NCBI GenBank assembly: GCA_016899975.1
Contig: JACJJN010000018.1
Coordinates: forward strand, 1-64,000
From: Lacrimispora saccharolytica
GTDB lineage: Bacteria > Bacillota > Clostridia > Lachnospirales > Lachnospiraceae
Length of the DNA: 64,000 nucleotides
Direction: 5' to 3'
This document shows, piece after piece, positions 42,371 to 51,052 of the stretch. The notes under the pieces were generated by a model. It worked only from the letters and a program-made list of their open reading frames with translations. It was not told where the DNA came from and did no database searches. The position numbers were made by a program, and so were the translations under genes. Positions within the stretch are counted from its first letter, which is position 1; the number at the start of each line of letters is the position of its first letter.

Positions 42371-42658
42371 TTAATCATTATCCGGAAGCAATTTGATCCG
42401 CACCATAATGTTGCGGATAAACTCCCCTTCCTTCAGCTTCTGTTCCAGCTCATCCATCGGGCTGGCTGCGGGAATCTCACAGTCTTCTTCCTCCTCCAAC
42501 TCTGACCAGATCCAGTTGTACGCGGCATCGGAAGCATTTTCCAGCGCGTCCTCCAGATCCGGACCGTCCGCCTCACAGCAGGCAAGATCCGGAAATTCCA
42601 CATGATATCCTTTTCCGTCTTTTTTCGGTGAAAATACCGCCGGATAAATAAACGTCAT
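42371..42658 (-). CDS. Orphan HicB-like antitoxin domain protein
   Basis: A 95-residue protein with the HicB partial RNase-H-like fold: TFIYPAVFSPKKDGKGYHVE, FPDLACCEADG, then ALENASDAAYNWIW. HicB normally pairs with the HicA toxin, which has a double-stranded RNA-binding-like fold. No HicA ORF is next to it, so it is either an orphan or works alone. It follows the flavin reductase gene by 12 bases and may be co-transcribed. Confidence 0.8.
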   Translation of the reverse strand: MTFIYPAVFSPKKDGKGYHVEFPDLACCEADGPDLEDALENASDAAYNWIWSELEEEEDCEIPAASPMDELEQKLKEGEFIRNIMVRIKLLPDND

Positions 42659-42670
42659 TTTCTTTCTCCT

Positions 42671-43183
42671 TTATCTTTCTGTCACATATGCATCCGTAAT
42701 CTCCGCCATATACATCCAATGGAAATCACTGTCCGGATACCATTTTTCAATTTCCTCCTGATGAAGGAAACATTCCGGCTTCATTTCCTGCACGTACAGT
42801 TTCCTGCATACCAGAACAAGCGATGCCTCCTCAAACGTCGGATGTCCGTCAATCTTCGTCACATGAAGGCCTGACTTTTCGATCTTGTCCGCTTCGTCCC
42901 TTCCGGAAACAGATCCCAACAGCCCCATTGCCTTCTTCTGGGCTCCGCCGAAGAACGAAAGGGTAAACGTTTCCGATGCATCGACAAATTCTTTCGTGTA
43001 TCTCTGCGGACGGAGATAAGCAGTCGCCACTGTTTTTCCCCACATGATGCCAAGGGCGCCCCAGGAAGCAGTCATTGTGTTGACTTTTCCATCTTTTTCA
43101 GCAGTGACCAGCATCCACTCGTCACCGATCATCTGAAAGACATTCTGTGTCAGGTCTTTTACTGATATTTTTTTCCATTCCAT
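42671..43183 (-). CDS. Flavin reductase family protein
   Basis: A 170-residue FMN-binding split-barrel protein. WMLVTAEKDGKVNTMTASWG and YLRPQRYTKEFVDASETFTL match the family. The C-terminal region has IEKWYPDSDFHWMYMAEI. It could reduce flavin or bind FMN in an anaerobic redox process; the partner is unknown. It is distinct from the second flavin reductase at the right edge of the window. Confidence 0.85.
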   Translation of the reverse strand: MEWKKISVKDLTQNVFQMIGDEWMLVTAEKDGKVNTMTASWGALGIMWGKTVATAYLRPQRYTKEFVDASETFTLSFFGGAQKKAMGLLGSVSGRDEADKIEKSGLHVTKIDGHPTFEEASLVLVCRKLYVQEMKPECFLHQEEIEKWYPDSDFHWMYMAEITDAYVTER

Positions 43184-43222
43184 GTCTGAATCCTCTTTTC
43201 TGCATGTTTGTTTTCTATTCTA

Positions 43223-43828
43223 TCATACTTCCCGCCGTTTATCCATCACCTTGCAAAATACCACGCCCGCCAGTGTGCTCACCGCCGTCGCCGCGATGGC
43301 AGGCCCCACGATCGCCGTTGGATTGACGCTTCCATACTGCCCCCGGTAAGCGATCACATTTACCGGGATCAGCTGCAGGGAGGAAATGTTGACGATCAGA
43401 AACGTACACATCTCACGATTCGCCGTTCCCCTGGGCACGCCGCAGCCTTTCTTCCGGCGTTCTTCCTCCAGCCCTTCCAGTTCCTCCATTGCCCGCAGTC
43501 CGGCGGGGGTTGCTGCTGCCCCCAGTCCGAAGAAATTCGCGATCATATTCACAGAGATCGCTTCCAGAGCCGGATGCCCGTCGGTTATTCGCGGAAACAA
43601 AAATCGAAGGATCGGACGGATCTTCCTGGTCATCCAGTCTATGATCCCTGCCCCCGAGGCAATCTCCATCAGCCCGGACCACATAGCGGTTACCCCGAGC
43701 AGCGCGATCGCAAGGCTCACCGCTTCCTTTGAGGCATTGATCGCCCCATTGGTCACTTCATTGAGATTCCCGGTCAGCGCACCGTAAATAATTCCGACAA
43801 TCAGCATTCCACCCCAGAGATAATTCAT
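43223..43828 (-). CDS. spmA: Spore maturation protein A
   Basis: A 201-residue membrane protein of the nucleoside-recognition family: MNYLWGGMLIVGIIYGALTG, ATPAGLRAMEELE, REMCTFLIVNISSLQLIPVN. This is SpmA, partner of SpmB. In most Firmicutes spmA and spmB are adjacent; here about 6.4 kb with six unrelated genes lies between, and both genes remain on the same strand in the usual order. Confidence 0.93.
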   Translation of the reverse strand: MNYLWGGMLIVGIIYGALTGNLNEVTNGAINASKEAVSLAIALLGVTAMWSGLMEIASGAGIIDWMTRKIRPILRFLFPRITDGHPALEAISVNMIANFFGLGAAATPAGLRAMEELEGLEEERRKKGCGVPRGTANREMCTFLIVNISSLQLIPVNVIAYRGQYGSVNPTAIVGPAIAATAVSTLAGVVFCKVMDKRREV

Positions 43829-43900
43829 CGTTCTTCCCTTCCGCCATACAGAAACAGTCTTTGTTTCATCCTATGAACGAAAGATTTCACTCATTCCCCT

Positions 43901-43957
43901 GAATTTTCAAACACGCTCTGATGCGCTGTCACGGTCTGCGCAGCATGTGCGCAGACC
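43901..43957. repeat. Two intergenic repeats side by side downstream of rsmI
   Basis: GAATTTTCAAACACGCTCT (43901-43919) matches the end of the 162-bp palindrome at 32042-32203. The palindrome GGTCTGCGCA...TGCGCAGACC (43933-43957) is the inverse of the repeat at 29339-29363. GAACTGTTAC runs into the stop codon of rsmI (43970). Confidence 0.7.
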
Positions 43958-43969
43958 TGGATTGAACTG

Positions 43970-44815
43970 TTACGAATGATTCACCAGATACTGATAGACC
44001 TCCCGTTTTTTCATTCCCCGGTCTTTCGCCACCAGCTTCATCGCCTCTTTCCGGTCGATTCCCTGATCCTCATACCGTTTCATGTGATCTTCGATGGAAA
44101 TCTGCTCCCACGCCGCCTGCGCCTCCTCTTCCATTTCTTTCCGGCTCCTGCCCTCCAGCACGAGGACACACTCTCCCTTCGGATCGTTCTCCCGGTAATG
44201 TTCCAGTGCTTCGGCGATCGTTGTGACAAACGCCGTCTCATGTTTCTTGGTCAGTTCCCGGCAGACGGTCAGCCTGCGGTTTTCCAACACTTCCAGCAGT
44301 TCTTCCAGCGTCCGCACCAGCCGGTGAGGCGCCTCATACAGAATGATCGTCCGGGTTTCCGTCTGGAGTTCCTTCAATACCTGCTGCCGTTCTTTTTTGT
44401 CCGGCGGCAGAAATGCCTCAAAACAAAATCTTCTCGTGGAGAGTCCCGACAATGTCAGCGCCGTCACGCAGGCACAGGCTCCCGGCAGAGATGTCACTTC
44501 AATTCCAGCCTCATATGCCATCCGGACCAGCTCCTCTCCGGGATCGGAGATCCCCGGCATACCGGCGTCAGTGATCAGCGCAATCTTCTTTCCCTCCTGC
44601 AGCTGACTGATCAGATACCTTCCTTTTTCAATCTTGTTGTATTCATGATAACTTGTCATCGGCGTATGGATCTCAAAATAATTCAGCAGCTTGATGCTGT
44701 TTCTGGTATCCTCCGCCGCGATCAGGTCCACCTCTTTCAGTGTCCGGATCACCCGGAACGTCATATCCTCCAGATTTCCGATCGGTGTCGCGCACAGATA
44801 TAATTTGCCTGCCAT
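43970..44815 (-). CDS. rsmI: 16S rRNA (cytidine(1402)-2'-O)-methyltransferase
   Basis: A 281-residue SAM-dependent methyltransferase of the tetrapyrrole-methylase fold that modifies C1402 of 16S rRNA. The N terminus GKLYLCATPIGNLEDMTFRV and AAEDTRNSIKLLNYF are family hallmarks, as are ITDAGMPGISDPGEELV and ILYEAPHRLVRTLEEL. The C-terminal helical part and stop are normal; the stop codon lies in a repeat. It belongs to the conserved holB-ricT-trmN6-rsmI block. Confidence 0.95.
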   Translation of the reverse strand: MAGKLYLCATPIGNLEDMTFRVIRTLKEVDLIAAEDTRNSIKLLNYFEIHTPMTSYHEYNKIEKGRYLISQLQEGKKIALITDAGMPGISDPGEELVRMAYEAGIEVTSLPGACACVTALTLSGLSTRRFCFEAFLPPDKKERQQVLKELQTETRTIILYEAPHRLVRTLEELLEVLENRRLTVCRELTKKHETAFVTTIAEALEHYRENDPKGECVLVLEGRSRKEMEEEAQAAWEQISIEDHMKRYEDQGIDRKEAMKLVAKDRGMKKREVYQYLVNHS

Positions 44816-44860
44816 GTTTCCCTCCTGTGACTTATACTAGCATTTACGAAATCTTCCTGA

Positions 44861-44920
44861 TTCCATATACCAGTTTCATTATCCTCCGTCTTCCATATAC
44901 GGGTTTCATCATCTTCCGTC
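44861..44920. repeat. 30-bp tandem repeat across the trmN6 stop
   Basis: Two copies of a 30-base unit beginning TTCCATATAC (44861-44890 and 44891-44920) differ at four positions. The stop codon of trmN6 lies in the second copy, so the first copy is a 3' duplication of the coding end. Confidence 0.75.
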
Positions 44921-45670
44921 CCCGTAAAGGATGCGGATATCCTCTGTATAAACTCCCGGTTTTTCGTATACGATCAACGGCTTTTCCACCGTGATCCTCG
45001 GCCGTCCGCCTTTCGCCGCTTCCAGAAGCACAAGATTGGGCTTCTTGTCCACAAACGGATAGACCAGCTGCATCCTCTTCGGCTCCAGCTGATACTGCTT
45101 CAGCACAAACAGAATCTCTGCCAGCCGGAACGGACGATGCACCAGATAAAATCTGCCGCCGGGTCTCAGTACCCGCGCCGCTGCCTTCGCAATATCTTCA
45201 AAACTGCACAGCACCTCATGTCTCGCAATCGTTTTCGCCTGGCTGGCGTTGGTCAGCCCATGGCTGCCCGTCATGTAAGGCGGATTGCAGGTGACCACAT
45301 CGAAAGATGCCGCCGGGAAATACTCTTCGGTGCGGCAGACGTCACCCTCTATGATCTCGATCCATTCCTCCATCCGGTTATATTTCACACTTCGCTTTGC
45401 CATATCCGCGCTTTCATGCTGGATTTCCAGGCCGGTGAAATGCTGTCCTTTCGTCTTCGCCTTCAGCAGGATCGGAACGATCCCGGAGCCCGTACAGAAA
45501 TCCAGCGCCCGCTCCCGTTCCTTCACCTTCGCATAAGAGGCGAGCAGCACCGCATCGATCCCATAACAGAACTGTTCCGGATTCTGTATCATCCAGTAGC
45601 CATTCTGCAGATCGTCCAAACGCTCTCCCGGACGGAGCAGTTCTGATGCTTTTGTTATTTTCTCCTCCAC
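44909..45670 (-). CDS. trmN6: tRNA1(Val) adenine(37)-N6-methyltransferase
   Basis: A SAM-dependent methyltransferase of the YfiC/TrmN6 family. Its SAM site is ALDFCTGSGIVPILL, and the catalytic motif is NPPYMTGSHG, diagnostic for N6-adenine methylation of tRNA. The N-terminal RLDDLQNGYWMIQNPEQFCY GIDAVLL segment is typical. A longer ORF with a TTG start (45712) exists; the GTG at 45670, after AGGGAAGGGA, is preferred because family similarity begins there. The start is uncertain. Confidence 0.9.
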   Translation of the reverse strand: MEEKITKASELLRPGERLDDLQNGYWMIQNPEQFCYGIDAVLLASYAKVKERERALDFCTGSGIVPILLKAKTKGQHFTGLEIQHESADMAKRSVKYNRMEEWIEIIEGDVCRTEEYFPAASFDVVTCNPPYMTGSHGLTNASQAKTIARHEVLCSFEDIAKAAARVLRPGGRFYLVHRPFRLAEILFVLKQYQLEPKRMQLVYPFVDKKPNLVLLEAAKGGRPRITVEKPLIVYEKPGVYTEDIRILYGDGR

Positions 45671-45720
45671 CGCAGTCCCTTCCTCTCTTTCTTCTGCAAC
45701 GGTTTCAACCAATCAGAAAA

Positions 45721-45806
45721 GCTGCCGCAAAAGGTTCGTTTCCGACAGATTCCGACACCGGAACAGTTCCGGCATCCCTCCGTGTGAACTCTGCTTTTGC
45801 GGCAGC
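45721..45806 (-). other. Long-loop hairpin between ricT and trmN6
   Basis: A perfect 13-bp stem (GCTGCCGCAAAAG/CTTTTGCGGCAGC) encloses a 60-base loop with its own CCGGAA/TTCCGG hairpin. There is no T tract, so it may be a processing site or attenuator. Confidence 0.45.
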
Positions 45807-45829
45807 CATAGAAACAGCACGTCTGAACA

Positions 45830-46768
45830 TTACTTTCTTTCAAACGATTCTTCCTGCAGCTTCTCCAGTTCCTTCATCTCTTCTGCAGAAAGCTGTCCGT
45901 CTGCTGTCTTGTCCGTCTTATCTTTCTTTCTGTCTTTCGCCTTGTCCTTTTTGTGTTTCGGCCGGAACTTCAGTTCGCTGACCGGATATTCCCGAAGCTC
46001 TTTCTCATCGTTCACATCCACCAGGACCTTGACCAGCTGGCGCAGCACATTGACTCCCGCCACCTCGCCTTTCAGATCTTCCGGTGTTATCACATGATCT
46101 CCCACATTCGGAAGCTTTTTGTTCAGATACTCGTAGGTTTCCTGCTCATTTTTCAGGCAGCACATCAGTCGTCCGCACACACCTGAAATCTTGGTAGGAT
46201 TCAGAGACAGATTCTGTTCCTTCGCCATTTTGATGGAAACCGGCGCAAACTCCGACAGATAGGTGTGGCAGCACAGCGGCCGTCCGCAGATTCCCATTCC
46301 GCCGAGGATCTTTGTCTCATCACGCACACCAATCTGGCGTAGTTCGATACGCGTCTTAAACACAGCCGCCAGATCCTTGACCAGCTCACGAAAATCGATT
46401 CTTCCGTCTGCCGTAAAATAAAAGAGCACCTTGTTATTGTCAAAGGTATACTCCGCATCGATCAGCTTCATCTCCAGCTCATGGGCACGGATTTTTTTCT
46501 GGCAGATTTCAAAGGCTTCCTTTTCTTTTCTGCGGTTTGCCTCTTCCTTGGCGTCATCCTTCGGCGTCGCCAGGCGAATCACCTCTCTCAGCGGCTGGAT
46601 CACCTTTTCATCCTCGACCTCCTTCGGTCCGAGAACGACATCGCCATACTCCACGCCTCTGGCTGTTTCCACGATGACATGATCGCCGACACAAATATCA
46701 AAATCCTTCGGCGAAAAATAATATACTTTTCCCACATTACGGAACCGTACTCCGATAATTTTTGTCAT
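45830..46768 (-). CDS. ricT: RicT/YaaT (PSP1 family) regulator of competence and sporulation
   Basis: A 312-residue protein. The N terminus MTKIIGVRFRNVGKVYYFSP and PSP1 domain, with Cys residues in ICGRPLCCHTYLSEF and CGRLMCC, matches RicT. In Bacillus RicT acts with RicA and RicF as an Fe-S complex that helps RNase Y mRNA processing and Spo0A phosphorylation. The C-terminal tail is lysine-rich. It follows holB by three bases, as in Bacillus. Confidence 0.93.
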   Translation of the reverse strand: MTKIIGVRFRNVGKVYYFSPKDFDICVGDHVIVETARGVEYGDVVLGPKEVEDEKVIQPLREVIRLATPKDDAKEEANRRKEKEAFEICQKKIRAHELEMKLIDAEYTFDNNKVLFYFTADGRIDFRELVKDLAAVFKTRIELRQIGVRDETKILGGMGICGRPLCCHTYLSEFAPVSIKMAKEQNLSLNPTKISGVCGRLMCCLKNEQETYEYLNKKLPNVGDHVITPEDLKGEVAGVNVLRQLVKVLVDVNDEKELREYPVSELKFRPKHKKDKAKDRKKDKTDKTADGQLSAEEMKELEKLQEESFERK

Positions 46769-46771
46769 TCC

Positions 46772-47761
46772 TTAATTCTCCTTGATCGTCAGGAACAGAA
46801 GCTCCATCGTCAGCTCGAAATTTACATTCGCTTTCAGACGTACTCCCGCGGTCTGTATTGCGTCGATGATACGCTCCAGTCCCTCATAGGAGCTCTTCTG
46901 TGCCCGCTCCTTGATATAATTGATTTCCTGGCGGAATACCAGTGTATCGACCTCCCGGGTCGCCTTAAATAAAAGCACATCACGGAACCACATGGAAAAG
47001 ATATCCAGATAATCCTGGATATTATCCTTGTCTGCCGTCATTCCCTTAATCGCCTCTACCAGTTCATACAGTTCCATATTCTGTGCATATTTTACAAGCC
47101 GCAGCGAATTTTCCATCACTTCCGCATACTCTTCGGAAGTGGCGATCCTCTCCGCCTTTCCGATATTTCCCTGGGCGAAAGAAGCGTCTACCTCCGCCTG
47201 ATAATCCGGAATATGCATCCGTTCCATCAGGTAACTTTTTACCAGATTATCGCTGACCGGTTTCAGATTCAGGATCACACACCGGGAAGAAATCGTCGGA
47301 AGCAGAGAATCCGGATTGTCCGCAAGCAGAAGAATGACTGCGTACGCCGGAGGCTCCTCGATGGTTTTCAGAAGAGCATTCTGCGCCTGAAGCGTCATTT
47401 TCTGCGCTTCGTTGATGATATATATCTTATAACGGCTCTCATAAGGCTTGATCGCAACATCGTCGATCAGCTGCTGTCTGATCTCTTCAATACCGATGGA
47501 ATTCGGTTTCTCATGTGTGATATTTATGATATCCGGATGATTCTTACTGAGGGCTTTCTTGCAGGATGTACACTGCATGCACGGTTCGATTCCCTGTGTC
47601 TCACACTGAAGTGTCATTGCAAACAAAGAAGCCAGCAGCTTCTTTCCGGAACCATGTTCCCCGCCGAAAATATAAGCGTGGGATACCTTATTCATTTTCA
47701 CTGCATTCTGAAGATGGGAGATAATGTCTTCATGTCCCGCTACATCTTTGAATCCCTGCAT
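46772..47761 (-). CDS. holB: DNA polymerase III subunit delta'
   Basis: A 329-residue clamp-loader subunit. From the ATG after AGGAGGT it reads MQGFKDVAGHEDIISHLQNA. Walker A-like GEHGSGKKLL, the zinc finger CETQGIEPCMQCTSCKKAL, the Walker B region and the SRC motif (ISSRCVILNLKP) are present. It loads the sliding clamp with delta and tau. Position ahead of ricT is conserved. Confidence 0.95.
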   Translation of the reverse strand: MQGFKDVAGHEDIISHLQNAVKMNKVSHAYIFGGEHGSGKKLLASLFAMTLQCETQGIEPCMQCTSCKKALSKNHPDIINITHEKPNSIGIEEIRQQLIDDVAIKPYESRYKIYIINEAQKMTLQAQNALLKTIEEPPAYAVILLLADNPDSLLPTISSRCVILNLKPVSDNLVKSYLMERMHIPDYQAEVDASFAQGNIGKAERIATSEEYAEVMENSLRLVKYAQNMELYELVEAIKGMTADKDNIQDYLDIFSMWFRDVLLFKATREVDTLVFRQEINYIKERAQKSSYEGLERIIDAIQTAGVRLKANVNFELTMELLFLTIKEN

Positions 47762-47897
47762 ACTTATCACCTCCTGACAGAATCAACAAGCCGCCGTCCA
47801 CAGAGTTCCTCCGCAAACCGCAGCTGTCAAGAAAACATCTGCAGTCCGGACACCATATTTTATGCGGTGGTCCGAACTTCAATGTAAAATTATTATA

Positions 47898-48494
47898 TCA
47901 TAGTTTTTTTACTTGTTCCACAAAATTCTGAATTTCAGAAAAACAGTCTTCGATGGCTCCGTTATTATAAAATCTTTTCCTGATTCCCGCCTGTTCAATC
48001 TTCTCTTCGGAAAAATCCTCACAGTCTGCCAGAAATCTGCGGCACATTTCCGCATATTTGGGCTGCTGCTGTTTTCTCTCCCGCTTCAGGGCACGCTCCA
48101 GGCGAATGCCGTCTTCCACCTCCACATACAGCGGACACAGAGCGTCTTCTCCATAATACTCCTTCAGCTTCAGATAAGACTCCAGCGTGCCGATTCCCAG
48201 ATAATTGTTCTTTTCCAGATCAACCTGTCCGTCATCAGCGGTAAAATAATACCACGGTCCATGAACCGTCTGATACATCCGTTCTTCTATAATCTTATTA
48301 CTTTTCCGGAGTTCTTCCAGTTTTTCCTCATCCGTAAAAAAGTACTCTCTTCCGTCCTGTTCTCCTTCCCGGATCGGACGTGTCGTATATAAAACCATTG
48401 GATGAAGCTCCAGCGCTTCCTGCTGCTTCAGATATTCATAAATATGATCTTTTCCGGACGCGCTTTTGCCTATCAGATAAAAAATTTTCCCCAT
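47898..48494 (-). CDS. Guanylate kinase-like protein
   Basis: A 198-residue P-loop protein: FYLIGKSASGKDHIYEYL, then TTRPIREGEQDGREYFF, the GMP-binding lid region of guanylate kinases. It is more divergent than gmk and has a Gln/Arg-rich end. Clostridia often carry this paralogue in front of holB. Nucleotide kinase activity is likely; the substrate is not certain. TATAAT-like sequence at its 3' end may be a holB promoter. Confidence 0.82.
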   Translation of the reverse strand: MGKIFYLIGKSASGKDHIYEYLKQQEALELHPMVLYTTRPIREGEQDGREYFFTDEEKLEELRKSNKIIEERMYQTVHGPWYYFTADDGQVDLEKNNYLGIGTLESYLKLKEYYGEDALCPLYVEVEDGIRLERALKRERKQQQPKYAEMCRRFLADCEDFSEEKIEQAGIRKRFYNNGAIEDCFSEIQNFVEQVKKL

Positions 48495-48531
48495 CCTCTT
48501 TTTCCATTCTTATCTTTTATACCCTTTTATT

Positions 48532-49221
48532 TTATGCTTTGAAGCGGTATCCTACGCCCCAGATTGTCTCGATATACTGAGGTTTTGCCGTATTGAACTC
48601 GATCTTTTCACGGATTTTCTTGATATGCACCGTAACCGTAGCGATATCTCCGATGGATTCCATATCCCAGATTTCCCGGAACAGTTCTTCCTTGGTAAAC
48701 ACACGGTTTGGATTTTCCGCCAGAAATGTCAGCAGATCGAACTCTTTCGTTGTAAACTGTTTTTCCTCGCCGTTGACCCAGACTCTGCGGGCAGTCTTGT
48801 CAATCTTAATGCCCCGGATCTCCACCACATCGTTCACTTTCTGTCCGCTTCCGATCAGGCGGTCATACCGTGCCAGATGTGCCTTCACCCGGGCTACCAT
48901 CTCGCTGGGAGAAAACGGCTTGGTAATGTAATCGTCCGCGCCAAGGCCAAGACCCCGGATCTTATCGATATCGTCCTTCTTTGCAGAGACCATGATGATC
49001 GGCATGTTTTTCTTCTCACGCACCTGGCGGCAGATCTCAAATCCGTCTACCTCCGGCAGCATAAGGTCCAGGATCAGAAGGTCAAACTCCTCATTCAGCG
49101 CTTTGTTCAGTCCTGTATCTCCCCTGTTTTCAATTTCCACTTCAAATCCGGAAAGCTCCAGATAGTCTTTCTCCAGATCAGCAATCGCTTCTTCATCCTC
49201 AACGATCAGTATCTTGCTCAT
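48532..49221 (-). CDS. OmpR-family response regulator
   Basis: A 229-residue regulator from the ATG of MSKILIVEDEEAIADL; an upstream in-frame ATG lies inside the kinase gene. Phosphoacceptor D52 is in LLILDLMLP, with the switch Thr/Lys in IIMVSAKK and DYITKPF. The C-terminal winged helix has TVTVHIKKIREKI and WGVGYRF. It overlaps the upstream kinase gene by 23 bases. Confidence 0.95.
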   Translation of the reverse strand: MSKILIVEDEEAIADLEKDYLELSGFEVEIENRGDTGLNKALNEEFDLLILDLMLPEVDGFEICRQVREKKNMPIIMVSAKKDDIDKIRGLGLGADDYITKPFSPSEMVARVKAHLARYDRLIGSGQKVNDVVEIRGIKIDKTARRVWVNGEEKQFTTKEFDLLTFLAENPNRVFTKEELFREIWDMESIGDIATVTVHIKKIREKIEFNTAKPQYIETIWGVGYRFKA

Positions 49222-50737
49222 TAATCGGTACCTCCTGATATTTTCTAAGTACAAAGTACATGGTTGTTCCTACACCTTCCTTGCTGGTCGCCCACACCTT
49301 TCCGCCGTGGTCTTCCAGGATCTTCTTTACGATGGAAAGTCCGATTCCGCTGCCGCCCCTGGTGGAATTTCGGGAAGCGTCTGTGCGGTAGAAACGGTCG
49401 AAAATCTTCACCAGATCTTTGTTCGCAATTCCCTTACCGTTGTCCTCGATCTCCACCTGAACGAAATCTCCCACATCTCTCAGCCGGATATTGATCACTT
49501 TGTGCGGCTTATCCATATATTTGATCGAGTTGCTGACAATGTTGTTGATGACCCGTTTCAGCTGCTCCGCATCCGCGATCACCACCGGTTCATCATGAAG
49601 ATAATTGAAATACGTCAGATCCACGCCCTGCGCCTCAAGATCCAGGCTCAGCTCTTCCACGCAGTCCTCAAAGTAATCCGCAATAGGAATCTTTGCAAAG
49701 GTGTACGGGATCCTGTTGGTATCGATTTTCGAATAAAACGTCAGTTCATTGATCAGACGATCCATCTCGTTTGCCTTATTATAAATGGTACGGATGTATT
49801 TGTCCATCTTCTCCGGCGTATTTGCGACACCGTCCATGATTCCTTCCACATAACCTTTCACCGCAGTGATCGGTGTCTTCAGATCGTGAGAAATATTACT
49901 GATCAGCTCTTTGTTTTCCTTATCAAACTCTACCTTTTCTTCCGCATTTTCCTTCAGCCGGATGCGCATTTCCTCGAAGTCATCACACAGGTCATTGATC
50001 TCTTTGACACTGCTTCCCTCTACCGTGAAATCCAGGTTGCCTTCCTTGATATTCTGCGTCGCTTTTTTCAACTGTTCCAACGGGGAAATCACACCCCGGT
50101 AAATCCAGAAGCTCAGGGCAAAGCTCGTAAAGACCAGAATCAAAACGGTCGCAAAAAACATTTCCTCCCACATTTTTCTCATCTGCGGAAAAATCTGGTC
50201 GACCTTTGTCACAATAAACACACTGCCGTCACTGCCATCCTCGAATGTAAAGTCCAGCTGCTTCACCAGCTCTTTCTGGTCGCTGTGCAGATAAATACCT
50301 CCGTTTTCCTCAATTCCTGTATTTCCATAAGCCGGAAGTGTCTCCAGAAGCTCATGATCCTCCACCCGGTCGGAACCGTTGAAGAAAATCTCATCATCCT
50401 TTCTCACAGCAAGAAAAGAAGAATCTTTCAGCAGTTTTGCATTTATTTTCTCCAGATAACTGGTATTTTCCAGCTCCCGTGGATGATTCTCTACTTTCCC
50501 GGAGAGTTCTGTGTATTCCCTGGATGTCAGGATATCCAGCATCAGCGCATTGTTGGAAAGCATTTCATAGGTTGGATTTTCAATCCCGTACTGCTCTCCG
50601 ATTGCCTTGACCTTATATTCAGAAAAGAGATAAAACGTGATTCCGCAGAGAATGATCGGCACAAAAATAGTGATGAAAAAGGAAATAATGACTTTTGTTT
50701 TCAATTTCATACTTCTGTTACGACGATTCATATTCAC
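49199..50737 (-). CDS. Sensor histidine kinase
   Basis: A 512-residue membrane kinase. Two membrane segments (about 15-35 and 190-212) frame an extracellular sensor of about 150 residues, followed by a HAMP-like linker. The H box is LISNISHDLKTPITAV; N, G1 and G2 boxes appear in VINNIVSNSIKYMD, VEIEDNGKGIAN and GGSGIGLSIVKKI. It pairs with the response regulator at 48532-49221. The start is a GTG, or an ATG nine codons later. No target is visible nearby. Confidence 0.93.
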   Translation of the reverse strand: MNMNRRNRSMKLKTKVIISFFITIFVPIILCGITFYLFSEYKVKAIGEQYGIENPTYEMLSNNALMLDILTSREYTELSGKVENHPRELENTSYLEKINAKLLKDSSFLAVRKDDEIFFNGSDRVEDHELLETLPAYGNTGIEENGGIYLHSDQKELVKQLDFTFEDGSDGSVFIVTKVDQIFPQMRKMWEEMFFATVLILVFTSFALSFWIYRGVISPLEQLKKATQNIKEGNLDFTVEGSSVKEINDLCDDFEEMRIRLKENAEEKVEFDKENKELISNISHDLKTPITAVKGYVEGIMDGVANTPEKMDKYIRTIYNKANEMDRLINELTFYSKIDTNRIPYTFAKIPIADYFEDCVEELSLDLEAQGVDLTYFNYLHDEPVVIADAEQLKRVINNIVSNSIKYMDKPHKVINIRLRDVGDFVQVEIEDNGKGIANKDLVKIFDRFYRTDASRNSTRGGSGIGLSIVKKILEDHGGKVWATSKEGVGTTMYFVLRKYQEVPINEQDTDR

Positions 50738-51052
50738 TGCGCCCCATTCCGTATTGTTTTTTCACCACGTCCTTTGAAAAAAGGGTTGCTTTTTCTTTTT
50801 GGACATGCTGATTTCATTCGTTTTTATTATAGCATACACATATTTGTTTTGCCTGTTAAGTAACTGAGATATTTATAAATTTTCTATAAATTATAACTTC
50901 TTTTTTACAGCATATTTTTTCATCTTCTCCACATATTCCCAGATCAGTAACTTTTATTTTGCTCTCAAAAAAGCCATTGCTCTACAGGTATTTATTCACC
51001 TTTAGAACAACGGCTTTTCATTCTCCGCAGGAAAGTTAACCAAATTCCCGCT
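50738..51052. terminator. GH43 terminator and HK promoter region
   Basis: AAAAGCCATTG (50969-50979) and CAACGGCTTTT (51008-51018) form a stem followed on the minus strand by a T tract, ending the GH43 transcript. TATAAT (minus strand, near 50827) upstream of the kinase is a likely -10; no clear -35 was seen. Confidence 0.5.

Noticed and set aside
45655-45843. Cysteine-rich 62-residue ORF between ricT and trmN6
   Set aside because: It overlaps both neighbouring genes and a hairpin, has no ribosome binding site, and reads as translated non-coding DNA.
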